Below are positions 34,796 to 45,756 of a stretch of 64,000 bases of DNA, in pieces. The stretch comes from Williamsia deligens (GTDB taxonomy: Bacteria; Actinomycetota; Actinomycetes; Mycobacteriales; Mycobacteriaceae). Under the pieces are notes generated by a model that did not search any database, had not been told where the DNA came from, and saw only the letters and a list, made by a program, of their open reading frames with translations. Location of the stretch: positions 868,001-932,000 of the forward strand of contig NZ_JAMTCI010000001.1 in NCBI RefSeq assembly GCF_024171765.1. The letters are read 5' to 3'. Positions within the stretch are counted from its first letter, which is position 1, and each line of letters begins with the position of its first letter. The translations under genes and the position numbers were made by a program.

Positions 34796-35464
34796 TCATT
34801 CCTCCGACGTGGGGTCACCCTGTTCGGCACGGACCTGCTCGAGTGCGGCGGTGAAGGTGTCCGGCGACTGCGCCCCGGAGATCCCGTACCGGCCGTCGAG
34901 AACGAAGAACGGCACCCCGGTGATGCCGTACGCCCGCGCCTGCTCGATGTCGACGGTGACGGCGTCGGCGTATGTGCCCTCCTCGAGGGCGATGAGGACC
35001 TCGTCGCGGTCCAGGCCGACCTCGGCCGCGAGATCGGCCAGTTCGTCGTCGCGTCCGAGGTGCCGGCCCTGCGTGAAGTAGGCGGCGAACAGCCGCTCGG
35101 CCAGCTCGCGCTGGACGCCGTCCTCCTTCGCCAGATGGAGCACCTCGTGCGCCTTGCGCGTGTTGGTGTGGCGCAGGGCGTCGAAGTCGTAGCGCAGACC
35201 CTCCTGCTGCCCGGTCTCCGCCATCTGTTCGAGCATGCGGCGCACCTGATCCGCGGGAAGGCCCTTGTGATGCACCAGGAAGTCGACCTCGGACCCGTCG
35301 AAGTCGACCGGTGTGTCGGGGGAGAGTTCGAAGCTGTGGTAGGTCACGACGACGTCGTCGCGGCCGTCGAATGCCGCCAGCCCGGCCTCGAAGCGGTGCT
35401 TGCCGAGGTAGCACCACGGGCACGCGATGTCCGACCAGATGTCGACCGTGACAGGCGATCCCAT
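34796..35464 (-). CDS. DsbA-family oxidoreductase (FrnE type)
   Basis: 222 aa. Thioredoxin-fold start VDIWSDIACPWCYLGKHRFE carries the CPWC active site, then the long helical insertion with HHKGLPADQVRRMLEQMAE, and the cis-Pro segment GITGVPFFVLDGRYGISGAQ. This matches FrnE-type DsbA oxidoreductases, which are cytoplasmic; no signal peptide is seen. Its ATG (35464) overlaps the stop of the hydrolase gene by one base, so the two are coupled. Confidence 0.9.
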   Translation of the reverse strand: MGSPVTVDIWSDIACPWCYLGKHRFEAGLAAFDGRDDVVVTYHSFELSPDTPVDFDGSEVDFLVHHKGLPADQVRRMLEQMAETGQQEGLRYDFDALRHTNTRKAHEVLHLAKEDGVQRELAERLFAAYFTQGRHLGRDDELADLAAEVGLDRDEVLIALEEGTYADAVTVDIEQARAYGITGVPFFVLDGRYGISGAQSPDTFTAALEQVRAEQGDPTSEE

Positions 35465-37014
35465 CAGCGCAGCGAGGTCGTGATCGGACCCTGCGGGGCG
35501 GAGGTGACGGCGGTGTGTCCCGTGCGCAGGTACTCGACGACAGCCGCGTCGACCACAGGGTTCGACCGCCCGAACTGGGCGTGGTCTCCACCGGCCACGG
35601 TGATCAGCTGCGCACCCATGCGTGCGCGGTGCTCGAGGCTGGGACGGTAGGGCGTCTGCGGATCGCCGAGGGACTGCAACTGCAGAGGCCGCACCCGCAG
35701 GCCCTTCCCGGTGATCCCCACCGGACGGCTCGACGGCGCGACGCCCGAGCAGAAGAGGCCCGACGCGAACAGCAGGGCCGGTCCGCCGACGGGATCGGTG
35801 ACGAGGAAGGTGTCGAGCAGCGACGCGGGGGCCAGGAGCGGGTTCGCCGGCACGGCGTTCTCGTTGCACAGGAGGGTGTTCTGCATCGTGACCGAGTTCA
35901 GCTCCTCGCGCTGCGCCTCGGGCGAGACCTTGCGGGCCGGTTGCGGCCCCGCGACGATGCGCTGCGCGATGAGCGGCCACACGTTGCGGTCGGGGGCGCC
36001 GGCCCGCGTGAGCCCCACGAGCGCCGACGACGACTGCCGTTTCCCGGTGACCAGGCTCGCCAGGAAGTTCTCGGCCTGGGCACGGGCCGGACCGGTCAGG
36101 TTCTGACCGGTGATGTAGGCCTGCACCTGCGACCGCAGTCCGGGCGGGACGTCGCCGACCCGTGCGGGCGGGGGCGAGACCGACGACGGCACGCCCGCCT
36201 CGGCGGTGACGACGCGGCTCCACGAGCGGTAGACCGCCAGCGGGGTCCTGCCGAGCCGATAGATGCTGTCGTGGTCGGCGATCCACGTGAACAGGTCGGT
36301 GATACGCGCCCGGTACCCCGGGGTCTGGGCGGTGAGCAGCGAGTTCCACTCGAGCCGGGGATCGACGGCGGAGTCGAGGATCAGCCGGTCGGTGTGCTGC
36401 GGGAACAGCGTCGCGTACGTCGACATCAGGGTGGTGCCGTAGGAGATGCCGAGCAGGTTCACCCGGTCGCCGAGACCCAGCTGCGTTCGCGCGGAATCGA
36501 TGTCGCGGGCGGTGTTCGCGGTGGTGACGGTTCGCGCGTAGCCCGGGGCGGTGCGGTCGCAGGCCGCGCGCAGCGCCCCGCCGGCGGCCAGGTACGACGC
36601 CGGGTCCGACGGCGACGGGACGGCGCAGCGGAGCTCGCCGGCGTCGATGAGCCCGCGGGGTTGCACGGCGATGAGATCGTACGAATCACGCAGGGCCGCA
36701 GGCGTCTGCAGCAGCGAGAACATCCCGATGGCGTCACCGCCCGGGCCGCCCGGGTTGCCCAGCAGCACCCCGCGCCGCTCGCCCCGCGCGGGCAGCTTCG
36801 AGACGAGGACGTCGATGGTGCCCGCGGAGGGCCGCGCATAGTCTTTCGGCACTCGGATCGTGGTGCAGACCGTGTCCTTCGACGCACCGTGCAGAGCGGG
36901 ACACCGCCCCCACGTCGCCGGGGCCGCCTGAGCCGTCGCGGTCGGGGCCAGCACCCCCGCCACGACCGCGAGGAGCGATGTCAGCACGACGAACCGGGTG
37001 CGCGAGGTGGTCAC
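35464..37014 (-). CDS. Secreted alpha/beta hydrolase (tripeptidyl aminopeptidase-like, S33)
   Basis: 516 aa from GTG 37014. A signal peptide (FVVLTSLLAVVAGVLAPTA) ends near ATAQAAP. The oxyanion GNPGGPGGDA, nucleophile elbow GISYGTTL and C-terminal HAQFGRSN-type His segment mark an S33 hydrolase of the SlpD/SlpE tripeptidyl-aminopeptidase kind. Cys-rich extracellular features (TVCTT, AVPS, LLCNEN) suggest disulfides. TACGGT lies 7 nt before GTG 37014 on the minus strand, so I prefer this leaderless start to GTG 37023. The DsbA gene overlaps its 3' end. Confidence 0.85.
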   Translation of the reverse strand: MTTSRTRFVVLTSLLAVVAGVLAPTATAQAAPATWGRCPALHGASKDTVCTTIRVPKDYARPSAGTIDVLVSKLPARGERRGVLLGNPGGPGGDAIGMFSLLQTPAALRDSYDLIAVQPRGLIDAGELRCAVPSPSDPASYLAAGGALRAACDRTAPGYARTVTTANTARDIDSARTQLGLGDRVNLLGISYGTTLMSTYATLFPQHTDRLILDSAVDPRLEWNSLLTAQTPGYRARITDLFTWIADHDSIYRLGRTPLAVYRSWSRVVTAEAGVPSSVSPPPARVGDVPPGLRSQVQAYITGQNLTGPARAQAENFLASLVTGKRQSSSALVGLTRAGAPDRNVWPLIAQRIVAGPQPARKVSPEAQREELNSVTMQNTLLCNENAVPANPLLAPASLLDTFLVTDPVGGPALLFASGLFCSGVAPSSRPVGITGKGLRVRPLQLQSLGDPQTPYRPSLEHRARMGAQLITVAGGDHAQFGRSNPVVDAAVVEYLRTGHTAVTSAPQGPITTSLR

Positions 37015-37094
37015 GGCGATCACCGTAGCCGGTCATGCGCACGGCTACCGACCCCGCGTGCGCCCGGTCCGTCGACGCCGACGGCGATCGCGCG

Positions 37095-37100
37095 TACTGT
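37095..37100 (+). promoter_or_regulatory. -10 box of the DUF3072 gene (leaderless)
   Basis: TACTGT lies 6 nt before the ATG at 37107, with no ribosome site in between. Confidence 0.45.
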
Positions 37101-37106
37101 CGGGTC

Positions 37107-37349
37107 ATGACCGAATCGAACTCACGTTCGACATCCGGGACCGGCGAGGTCCTCGGTGCCGACGCAGGCAACACCACGGAGAAGGACCCGCAGGACTGGG
37201 TCACCGGCGACGAGCCCATGACCGGGGCGCAGAAAAGCTACCTGGACACGCTCGCCCGCGACGCCGGCGAGACCCTGTCGGCGGATCTGACGAAGGCACA
37301 GGCCTCCGAGGAGATCGAGCGTCTGCAGGGCGAGACCGACCGGGGCTGA
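37107..37349 (+). CDS. DUF3072 small protein
   Basis: 80 aa from ATG 37107. The core DPQDWVTGDEPMTGAQKSYL through LTKAQASEEIERLQ is a DUF3072 domain, a small helical module whose function is unknown; it appears next to LEM3-like or nucleoid proteins in some bacteria. The N-terminal 20 residues are Ser/Gly-rich and likely disordered. The start is supported by the leaderless -10 TACTGT at 37095-37100. No operon partner is evident. Confidence 0.8.
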   Translation: MTESNSRSTSGTGEVLGADAGNTTEKDPQDWVTGDEPMTGAQKSYLDTLARDAGETLSADLTKAQASEEIERLQGETDRG

Positions 37350-37446
37350 TCGCGCGAGCATGCGTCGGACGGGAGCGTCCGGCGCACATCGGCCCACGGT
37401 GAGGGGAACCCTCGTCGGATGACGGCGGGTTCGTGATGGTGGTGCG

Positions 37447-38295
37447 ATGGTCACGTCGTATGCGCAGTCCACCACCGCGGTCGCGCCGGTCCGAGGACCC
37501 GTCGCCGACGGTGTGCGGCCTGCCGCCGAGGGCCACTGGTCGCGGCACCGGTGGACCGTCATCCGTGTGTTGTCGCCGGTTGCGCTGCTCGTCCTCTGGC
37601 AGATCGGCAGCGCGCTGCGGATCATCCCCGAGCGGATCCTGCCCGCTCCGTCGCTGATCGCCGACGCCGGTGCCGAACTCGTGCGCAACGGCGAACTGGC
37701 GGACGCGCTGGTGGTGTCCGGGACGCGTGTCGCCGAGGGCCTCCTGATCGGTGGTGTCATCGGAGTCGCGCTGGGGGCACTCGTCGGGCTGTCGCGCGTC
37801 GCCGAGGCGACCGTCGATCCACCCCTGCAGATGCTGCGTGCGCTCCCCCACCTGGGCCTGATCCCGCTCTTCATCCTGTGGTTCGGGATCGGCGAGACGC
37901 CGAAGATCCTGCTCGTCGCCCTCGGTGTCGCGTTCCCGCTGTACCTCAACACGTTCTCCGCGATCCGTCAGATAGACCGCCGCCACCTCGAGACCGCGAC
38001 GGTGCTCGGATTCTCGTGGCGGCAACGCTTCTCGCGGGTCATCCTCCCGAGCATCGCCCCGCAGCTGCTCGTCGGATTCCGACAGTCCCTCGCCATCGCG
38101 TGGTTGACCCTGATCGTCGCCGAGCAGGTCAACTCCGACGCGGGACTCGGCTTCATCATCAACCAGGCTCGCGACTTCCTCCAGATCGACACCATCATCT
38201 TCGGTCTCGTCGTCTACGCGTTGCTCGGCATCGTCACCGACGGCATCGTGCGGATCCTCGAGGCCCGCGCACTGCGCTACCAGGCCGACCGATGA
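37447..38295 (+). CDS. ssuC: Alkanesulfonate ABC transporter permease
   Basis: 282 aa, with about six transmembrane segments. The permease EAA loop reads [20 protein letters not shown] through [13 protein letters not shown], the BPD-transport-1 pattern of SsuC. It ends in [14 protein letters not shown]. It is the first gene of the ssu operon, with its TGA overlapping the ATG of ssuB. A long, poorly conserved N-terminus of about 30 residues precedes the first helix, so the true start may be a little later. The role is uptake of aliphatic sulfonates under sulfur limitation. Confidence 0.9.
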   Translation: MVTSYAQSTTAVAPVRGPVADGVRPAAEGHWSRHRWTVIRVLSPVALLVLWQIGSALRIIPERILPAPSLIADAGAELVRNGELADALVVSGTRVAEGLLIGGVIGVALGALVGLSRVAEATVDPPLQMLRALPHLGLIPLFILWFGIGETPKILLVALGVAFPLYLNTFSAIRQIDRRHLETATVLGFSWRQRFSRVILPSIAPQLLVGFRQSLAIAWLTLIVAEQVNSDAGLGFIINQARDFLQIDTIIFGLVVYALLGIVTDGIVRILEARALRYQADR

Positions 38296-39010
38296 CGGCC
38301 ACCGACATCGCCGTCGCATCGCTGCGCGGCGTCGACAAGTGGTACGGCGACCACCGGGTCCTGCAGGCGTCGACCTGACCGTCGCCCGCGGCGAGATCGT
38401 CGCGCTCGTCGGACGATCCGGCTCGGGCAAGTCCACCATCCTGCGCGTCCTCGCCGGACTGTCCGACGACCACAGCGGCGACACCCACGTCGCCGGCCGA
38501 CCGGCCGTCGCGTTCCAGGAACCTCGCCTGTTCCCGTGGCGCAGCGTGATCGACAACGTGTCCTACGGACTGAACCCGTCGGGTATCACCGGTGCGCCGG
38601 CGGTGCGTGCCGCCGCGGCGACGCTCGCCGAGGTCGGCCTCGACGACAAGGCCGACGCGTGGCCGGCGACCCTCTCGGGTGGGCAGGCTCAGCGAGCGGC
38701 CCTTGCCCGCGCCCTCATCGGCGAGCCCGAATTGCTGTTGCTGGACGAACCTTTCGGCGCTCTCGACGCACTGACGAGGCTGTCGATGCAGTCCCTGCTC
38801 CTGGACCTGTGGGTGCGCCGCGACTTCGGCGTCCTCCTGGTGACCCATGACGTCGACGAGGCGGTGGCCCTGGCCGACCGTGTCCTCGTCCTCGAGGACG
38901 GCGCCGTCGTCGACCAGGTCACGGTCGACCTGCCCCGCCCCCGTGACCGCGGGACAGCCGCGTTCGCGGCATTACGGGCGCATCTGCTCGACGCACTCGG
39001 CGTGCACTGA
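38292..39010 (+). pseudogene. ssuB: Alkanesulfonate ABC transporter ATP-binding gene with apparent -1 frameshift
   Basis: The frame from ATG 38292 reads [18 protein letters not shown] and then hits TGA at 38376-38378. The frame one base over continues [19 protein letters not shown] with Walker [10 protein letters not shown], signature [15 protein letters not shown], Walker [14 protein letters not shown] and H-loop [12 protein letters not shown]. Adding one G at 38366-38367 restores a single SsuB of about 239 aa, joining RVLQ to GVDL. A sequencing or assembly error in a short G run is possible; otherwise the transporter is inactive. Without the fix, only the shorter frame from 38339 survives, lacking the first beta strand. 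Confidence 0.85.
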
Positions 39011-39049
39011 CCACCTCTGTTCACCACCGACCGAAGGACTCGATTCTCC

Positions 39050-40075
39050 ATGCGCTGCACCCCGATCCGATCGATCGGCGCCCTCGCCGTCGTCCTCGTC
39101 GCGACACTCACCCTCGCGGGCTGTGTGTCCCGGGAGTCCGACGAGCGGACGGCGGCACCCCCGTCGACCGTCGATGCCGCGCAGCTGTCCACGGTGACGC
39201 TCAACGTCGGTGACCAGAAGGGCGGTACGCAGGCGCTGCTCCAGGCGTCGGGCCAGCTGTCGGGAACGCCGTACAAGGTCTCGTTCTCGACGTTCACCTC
39301 CGGGCCCCCACAGGTGGAGGCCGCCACCGCCGGCCGGATCGATTTCGCGGTCACCGGCAACACCCCACCGATCTTCGGCGCCGCGTCCGACGCCCGCATC
39401 AAGGTGGTCAGCGCCTACACCAACGACGCGTCCGGCGACCAGATCCTGGTGCCGAAGACCTCGACCGCGCGCAGCGTCGCCGACCTGCGCGGGAAGCGGA
39501 TCGCGTTCGGCAAGGGCAGCTCCGCCCACGGGCACCTGCTGTTGCAACTGAGCAAGGCCGGCCTGACGCCTGCCGACGTGCAACTCGTCCCGCTGCAACC
39601 CGCCGACGCGCTGACCGCCTTCACCGCCGGACAGGTCGACGCCTGGGCCATCTGGGATCCGTTCACCGCGATCGCCCAGCAGCAGACCGGGGCCCGGACC
39701 CTGACCACGGCTCAGGGTGTCGCCAACGGCTACGGCTTCGGCATCGCCTCGCAGCAGGCCCTCGGCGACCCCGCGAAGAACACCGCCCTGGCCGACCTGG
39801 TGAGCCGCATCGCGAAGGCGTCCGCGTGGGCGAAGGCCAATCCCACCGAGTGGGCGGCGAAGTACTCGGCCGCGGTGAAGATCGACCCGGTGGCCGGCGA
39901 GACCGCCCAGAAACGCAGCCTGCGTCCCGCAATCCCCCTCGACGACAGCATCGTCGCCTCGGAACAGAAGCTGTACGACGCGTTCGTCGCAGCGAAGCAG
40001 ATCCCCGCGGGCAAGCTGTTCTCCGACTTCGTCGACACGCGTTACGACGCGGCTGTGAAGGAGGCCACCAAGTGA
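39050..40075 (+). CDS. ssuA: Aliphatic sulfonate-binding lipoprotein
   Basis: 341 aa lipoprotein. Signal ALAVVLVATLTLAGC with lipobox LAGC and Cys25 as the acylated residue. The mature protein has the SsuA/TauA periplasmic-binding fold: LSTVTLNVGDQKGGTQALLQ, RIDFAVTGNTPPIF and the VDAWAIWDPFTAIAQ segment. It captures sulfonates outside the membrane for SsuCB. The start ATG 39050 follows the ssuB stop by 39 nt. GTG of ssuD overlaps its stop. Confidence 0.92.
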   Translation: MRCTPIRSIGALAVVLVATLTLAGCVSRESDERTAAPPSTVDAAQLSTVTLNVGDQKGGTQALLQASGQLSGTPYKVSFSTFTSGPPQVEAATAGRIDFAVTGNTPPIFGAASDARIKVVSAYTNDASGDQILVPKTSTARSVADLRGKRIAFGKGSSAHGHLLLQLSKAGLTPADVQLVPLQPADALTAFTAGQVDAWAIWDPFTAIAQQQTGARTLTTAQGVANGYGFGIASQQALGDPAKNTALADLVSRIAKASAWAKANPTEWAAKYSAAVKIDPVAGETAQKRSLRPAIPLDDSIVASEQKLYDAFVAAKQIPAGKLFSDFVDTRYDAAVKEATK

Positions 40076-41187
40076 GCGCCCGCGTCTTCTGGTTTTTGCC
40101 CACCGCCGGCGACGGGCGATCGATCGTCGGCGCGTCGCACGCGTCGTCGCACCGCGTCGAGCCCGTCGGGTTCCGGGCACCCACCCTCCGGTATCTCACC
40201 GAGGTGGCGCAGGCCGCTGACCGTCTCGACTTCGAGGGCGTCCTGACGCCGACCGGAACATGGTGTGAGGACGCGTGGTTGACCACCGCGGCGCTGCTGC
40301 AGGCCACCCGTCGCCTGAAGTTCCTCGTCGCGTTCCGGCCCGGCCTCACGCCGCCGACGCTGGCCGCACAGCAGGCCGCGACACTACAGCGGATGTCGGA
40401 GGGGCGGCTGCTGCTCAACATCGTGACCGGCGGCGACGACGCCGAACAACGACGGTTCGGCGACTGGGTCGACCACGACCGTCGTTATGCGCGCACCGAG
40501 GAGTTCCTCGACCTGGTGCACCGCATCTGGACGAACGACTCCGTCGACCACGAGGGCGAGTTCTACCGCGTCGCCGACGCTCGCGTGTCCCGGGCCCCGG
40601 ATCCGTTGCCGGAGTTCTGGTTCGGCGGATCGTCGGATCCGGCTCTGGGGGTCGCGGCCCGTCGGGTGCAGACCTACCTCACGTGGGGCGAACCACCGGC
40701 CGACGCGAGAGCCAAGATCGATCGGGTGCGGGCTCTGGCCACGGCCGCGGGTCGTCGACTGCGCTACGGCATCCGGCTGCACACCATCAGCCGCGACACC
40801 TCGGCCGAGGCATGGGCTGTCGCACAGAAGCTGCTCGACGAACTGCCGACGGAGCAGATCGCCAACGCCCATCAGCTGCACTCGTCGTCGCAGTCCGAGG
40901 GTCAGCGCCGGATGGCCGCCCTGCACGGCGGCCGCACCGATTCACTCGAGATCTACCCGAATCTCTGGGCGGGCGTGGGTCTCATCCGCGGCGGGGCGGG
41001 GACCGCACTCGTCGGATCGCACGAAGAGGTCGCCGACCTCATCGGCGAATACCACGACGCGGGCTTCACCGAGTTCATCCTCTCGGGCTATCCGCACCTC
41101 GAGGAGGCCTACCACTTCGGCGAGGGCGTCCGCCCCATCCTCGACCGTCGCGGCATCACCGCCCCGGCACCCCGGCGAGCCGCCTGA
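40072..41187 (+). CDS. ssuD: FMNH2-dependent alkanesulfonate monooxygenase
   Basis: 371 aa luciferase-like barrel. Characteristic SsuD residues are Cys in GTWCEDAWL (E. coli Cys54 region), His in IRLHTISRDTS and Arg in the mobile loop GVGLIRGGAGTALVGS. It cleaves alkanesulfonates to sulfite and aldehydes and needs a flavin reductase (SsuE), which is not encoded next to it. GTG 40072 overlaps the ssuA stop (GTGA), so it is translationally coupled to ssuA. Confidence 0.93.
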   Translation: MSARVFWFLPTAGDGRSIVGASHASSHRVEPVGFRAPTLRYLTEVAQAADRLDFEGVLTPTGTWCEDAWLTTAALLQATRRLKFLVAFRPGLTPPTLAAQQAATLQRMSEGRLLLNIVTGGDDAEQRRFGDWVDHDRRYARTEEFLDLVHRIWTNDSVDHEGEFYRVADARVSRAPDPLPEFWFGGSSDPALGVAARRVQTYLTWGEPPADARAKIDRVRALATAAGRRLRYGIRLHTISRDTSAEAWAVAQKLLDELPTEQIANAHQLHSSSQSEGQRRMAALHGGRTDSLEIYPNLWAGVGLIRGGAGTALVGSHEEVADLIGEYHDAGFTEFILSGYPHLEEAYHFGEGVRPILDRRGITAPAPRRAA

Positions 41188-41232
41188 CCCGGCTCCCTGC
41201 GGACTCGGCGGATCCTCGCGCGGCCTGTGACC

Positions 41233-41598
41233 TCAGGTCGCGTCGTCCCACTGCACCAACTCCACCTGCACATCCCCCAGCCGGACGGTCGCGTTGCGGC
41301 CCGTCGGAACCCGCGTCGGAGGCGCGACGACCCGGTCGATCCGCGGCAGCAGCGCCGACAGCGTCTCGTCGAGATCGTCGACCAGCCAGGTGGTCTGGGT
41401 GTCGCGCACCGCGGCGAGGGCGTCGTCGTCGCCCGCGACGACGACGGTATCGTCTGTGATCATCACCTGCAATCCGCGATCGGGCAGGGCGAACCGCCTG
41501 CGCACGGTGATGCGTGGCCCCAGCAACTCCCGCGCTGCCACGAAGTCGTCGAGATCGGCGGTGTACACCCGCGCGAACGTCCGCAGAACGGCGCTCAA
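41233..41598 (-). CDS. Small VOC/glyoxalase-like protein
   Basis: 121 aa from TTG 41598, which overlaps the stop of the upstream lipoprotein gene (TTGA). The sequence has two alpha-beta repeats of the vicinal-oxygen-chelate type (VLRTFARVYTADLDDFVAA, then TTWLVDDLDETLSALLPRID and a terminal VRLGDVQVELVQW). Metal ligands are not all evident, so it may be a binding protein and not a glyoxalase. The TTG start is inferred from coupling only; no closer ATG or GTG fits. Confidence 0.6.
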   Translation of the reverse strand: MSAVLRTFARVYTADLDDFVAARELLGPRITVRRRFALPDRGLQVMITDDTVVVAGDDDALAAVRDTQTTWLVDDLDETLSALLPRIDRVVAPPTRVPTGRNATVRLGDVQVELVQWDDAT

Positions 41599-42317
41599 TG
41601 GTTCACGTTGATGTCGCGGGACATCGTGAACCCGACTCCGCGGTGAAAACATGTGATCCCCGCGGTGGTCGAGGCGCAGGTGGTGCCGTCGATGGTCACG
41701 ACCTGGCCGTACTGGAGGACGTTCGCCAAGATCAGTTCGCCGGACGATGTGGAGAAGTATCCCGCGACGAAATTGCGGCGGCCGCAGGCGTTCTGGATGC
41801 CACCGGCCTTGAACAGGTAGTTGATGTACTCGCTGTCCTCGGTGTTCCTGCAGTACCCGCCGATAGTGTTCCGGACGGTGACCTTCGCCCCACAGCTCAC
41901 CGTCCGCGACTTCTCGTCGTCGTCCACGCCGCACTCCACGTTGCCGCTCGGCGACCGGAAGTAGTGTCCTGGAACGTTTCCGGACGGATCGTATCGGAAC
42001 TCGTCCGCCGACACCGTGTCGTCCGCCGACGACAGGCTGCGTGGGATGCCCTCCACCGCGGGACGGTTCGGCGATCCGGCCGCCTGGTTCGGCGCCTCGT
42101 CCGCGGCAGCTGTCGGTCGGTTGGCGGTCGGTTGATCGGAAGCCTCGTCCGACGGTGCGTCGCCCGCTGTCGAGGCCGACTGCGTGACCGTGAGTGTGGA
42201 CGTACCGGTCGCGCTCGATGTGGCGCCGTCGGAACCGCAGGCGGCCAGTAGCGGAACCGCCATCACCGCGGCCACGACAGCCATGAGTGCGGTGCGTGTG
42301 AAAACAGATCGCGTCAT
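41595..42317 (-). CDS. Secreted lipoprotein of unknown function
   Basis: 240 aa. Signal with lipobox LLAACGSDG (Cys near residue 27) and a Ser/Thr/Ala-rich linker of about 50 residues. The C-terminal domain of about 140 residues contains seven Cys (among them NVECGVDDDE, VSCGAKV, GGYCRNTE, NACGRRN, TTCAST, ITCFHRG), suggesting several disulfides. No enzymatic motif is recognised. The start is ATG 42317 with GGAGAAG 4 nt upstream (minus strand). The VOC-like gene follows with overlapping stop. Confidence 0.75.
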   Translation of the reverse strand: MTRSVFTRTALMAVVAAVMAVPLLAACGSDGATSSATGTSTLTVTQSASTAGDAPSDEASDQPTANRPTAAADEAPNQAAGSPNRPAVEGIPRSLSSADDTVSADEFRYDPSGNVPGHYFRSPSGNVECGVDDDEKSRTVSCGAKVTVRNTIGGYCRNTEDSEYINYLFKAGGIQNACGRRNFVAGYFSTSSGELILANVLQYGQVVTIDGTTCASTTAGITCFHRGVGFTMSRDINVNH

Positions 42318-42377
42318 GACTTCTCCATGATTCGTTCGGGCGTACACATGGACATCGAATCATGGACGAGACGCCGA

Positions 42378-42407
42378 AGGCCGACCACCGCGAACGGTGA
42401 CCGGCCT
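42378..42407 (-). terminator. Hairpin beyond groEL2
   Basis: AGGCCGACCACCG and CGGTGACCGGCCT form a stem of 13 bp with two mismatches and a 4-base CGAA loop. It sits 30 bases past the groEL2 stop on the minus strand. There is no T-tract, so terminator function is likely but not certain. Confidence 0.4.
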
Positions 42408-42437
42408 CCGGTTGTCTGATGAGTCAGACGGACGGGC

Positions 42438-44231
<1,794 letters not shown>

Positions 44232-44331
44232 TTACGGGGGCGACGTCCACAACTGACACCGCGGGCAGCCGGCATGTGCGACACGCGTACGCCTCACGCC
44301 ATCGGTGAGGGTTGTGGACGAGCGGCCGCGC

Positions 44332-44685
44332 TCAGCCCGTGTGGTCGCGGAGGTAGGCGAGATCGTCGCGGGTCGGGCGGTCGACGATGTCGGCGTAGTC
44401 GTCGTGTTTCTCGACGAAGGCCTTGAACAGCGGGCACACCGGCACCACTCGGGTCCCCGCCGCGCGCATCGCGTCGAGTGAGGCGCGGACGAGGACAGTG
44501 CCGAGTCCGCGGCCACCGAACGCCTCGTCGACCTCGGTGTGGAAGAAGATGCGGCGACCCGCGTGGTCGCGATAGTGGGCGAACCCGACGACAGCACCGT
44601 CGAGGACGATCTCGAAGCGCTGCCGGTCCGGGGCGTCGACGACGTCGACGGCGGCGCCGGTCTTGTCCGTGAGCATCTGCGTCAT
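44332..44685 (-). CDS. GNAT-like acetyltransferase (YjdJ type)
   Basis: 117 aa. The short GNAT core has the acetyl-CoA loop EAFGGRGLGTVLVRASLDAM and VVPVCPLFKAFVEKH, as in the small YjdJ-like N-acetyltransferases that lack the first strands. The ATG 44685 overlaps the pirin stop (ATGA), so it is coupled to pirin; ATG 44676 is a second possible start. The substrate is unknown. The 3' end is about 100 bp from the CIRCE region of groEL2, convergent with nothing. Confidence 0.75.
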   Translation of the reverse strand: MTQMLTDKTGAAVDVVDAPDRQRFEIVLDGAVVGFAHYRDHAGRRIFFHTEVDEAFGGRGLGTVLVRASLDAMRAAGTRVVPVCPLFKAFVEKHDDYADIVDRPTRDDLAYLRDHTG

Positions 44686-45677
44686 CCTTCGTCGCGGGGG
44701 CGTGCGTGCGGGTCGGGGTTGTGGCGCGGCCGCAACACCGTGGTCGGGAGGGTGGGTGCCGGGATGCGCGGGTGCGGTCCGACGTAGCCGTCGACCACAC
44801 CGAACCTGTCCGCGTGCGCCTCCCACTCCTGGCGGTATCGGGCGATCTCGTCGTGCGTGCGACCGACGAAGTTCCACCACATGACGATCCGCTCGCCGAA
44901 CGGTGTCCCCCCGAGGACGAGCACCCGTCCGGGCTCGGTGGAGTCGTTGCCGATCTCGATGCGCTCGGCACCGACACCGACGTATCCCAGCTCGGCGACC
45001 GCGAGACGCTCACCCTCGACCGCGATGTCGCCCCGGTCGACCAGGATCCCGTGTTCGAAGGCCGGGTCGACGTCGAGCACCACCCGCGCACCGGGGTCGA
45101 CGACGAGTTCCGCCCCGACCAGCGGGGTCGCCGTCGGCACCGGCGACGACGAGTCCGCCAGCGAGCCCAGGAACACCCGCAGCGTGCCGCCGTCGAGCGG
45201 AACGGGATCCGGGACGTGGTGGTGGAAGTCGCGCCGACCGTCGCGCGCCCCGTCGGGCAACGCCAGCCACAGCTGCGCGCCGTGCAGGATCGTCGTCTCG
45301 GGTGTGGACACCTCGGAGTGGCTGATCCCCGCGCCCGCGGTCATCAGGTTGATCTCGCCCGGCCGCACCATCGCGTGGACGCCGGCGCTGTCGCGGTGCT
45401 CGACCTCCCCGGAGAACAACCAGCTCACCGTGGCCAGCCCCGTGTGCGGGTGCGGCGCGACGTCCATCCCCGTGGACACCGAGACGTCCTCCGGGCCGTA
45501 GTGGTCGATGAAGCACCACGCGCCGATCAGCGACCGGCGACGCTGGGGCAGGGTGCGGCGGACCGCCATCGCGCGTGGTCCACCGAGGGGCACCTCCCGC
45601 GCCGTGATGACCTCGACGGCCACCCGCGGGCCGGCGACACATTCCTGCTCGACCGGCTCGGCTTCCAGATTGCTCAT
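44682..45677 (-). CDS. Pirin family protein (bicupin)
   Basis: 331 aa. N-terminal cupin with the pirin metal motif DVAPHPHTGLATVSWLFSGE and EHRDSAGVHAM, then INLMTAGAGISHSEVS. A C-terminal cupin region follows. The His/Glu set matches pirins that bind Fe and may have quercetinase-like activity. The start is ATG 45677. It is divergent from the AhpD-like gene and cotranscribed with the GNAT gene below it. Confidence 0.9.
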   Translation of the reverse strand: MSNLEAEPVEQECVAGPRVAVEVITAREVPLGGPRAMAVRRTLPQRRRSLIGAWCFIDHYGPEDVSVSTGMDVAPHPHTGLATVSWLFSGEVEHRDSAGVHAMVRPGEINLMTAGAGISHSEVSTPETTILHGAQLWLALPDGARDGRRDFHHHVPDPVPLDGGTLRVFLGSLADSSSPVPTATPLVGAELVVDPGARVVLDVDPAFEHGILVDRGDIAVEGERLAVAELGYVGVGAERIEIGNDSTEPGRVLVLGGTPFGERIVMWWNFVGRTHDEIARYRQEWEAHADRFGVVDGYVGPHPRIPAPTLPTTVLRPRHNPDPHARPRDEG

Positions 45678-45756
45678 ACGACCCGCCCTCTATCGTGGTG
45701 CGTGCGACGAGGATACGCCCGACCGGCCGTCGCGCCCGGAGCCGAGAGGACCGCCC

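Noticed and set aside
37095..37107. CGCGTACTG half-site resembling AcnR target before DUF3072
   Set aside because: Only one half of the palindrome; overlaps a normal -10 box (TACTGT), so chance is a simpler explanation.
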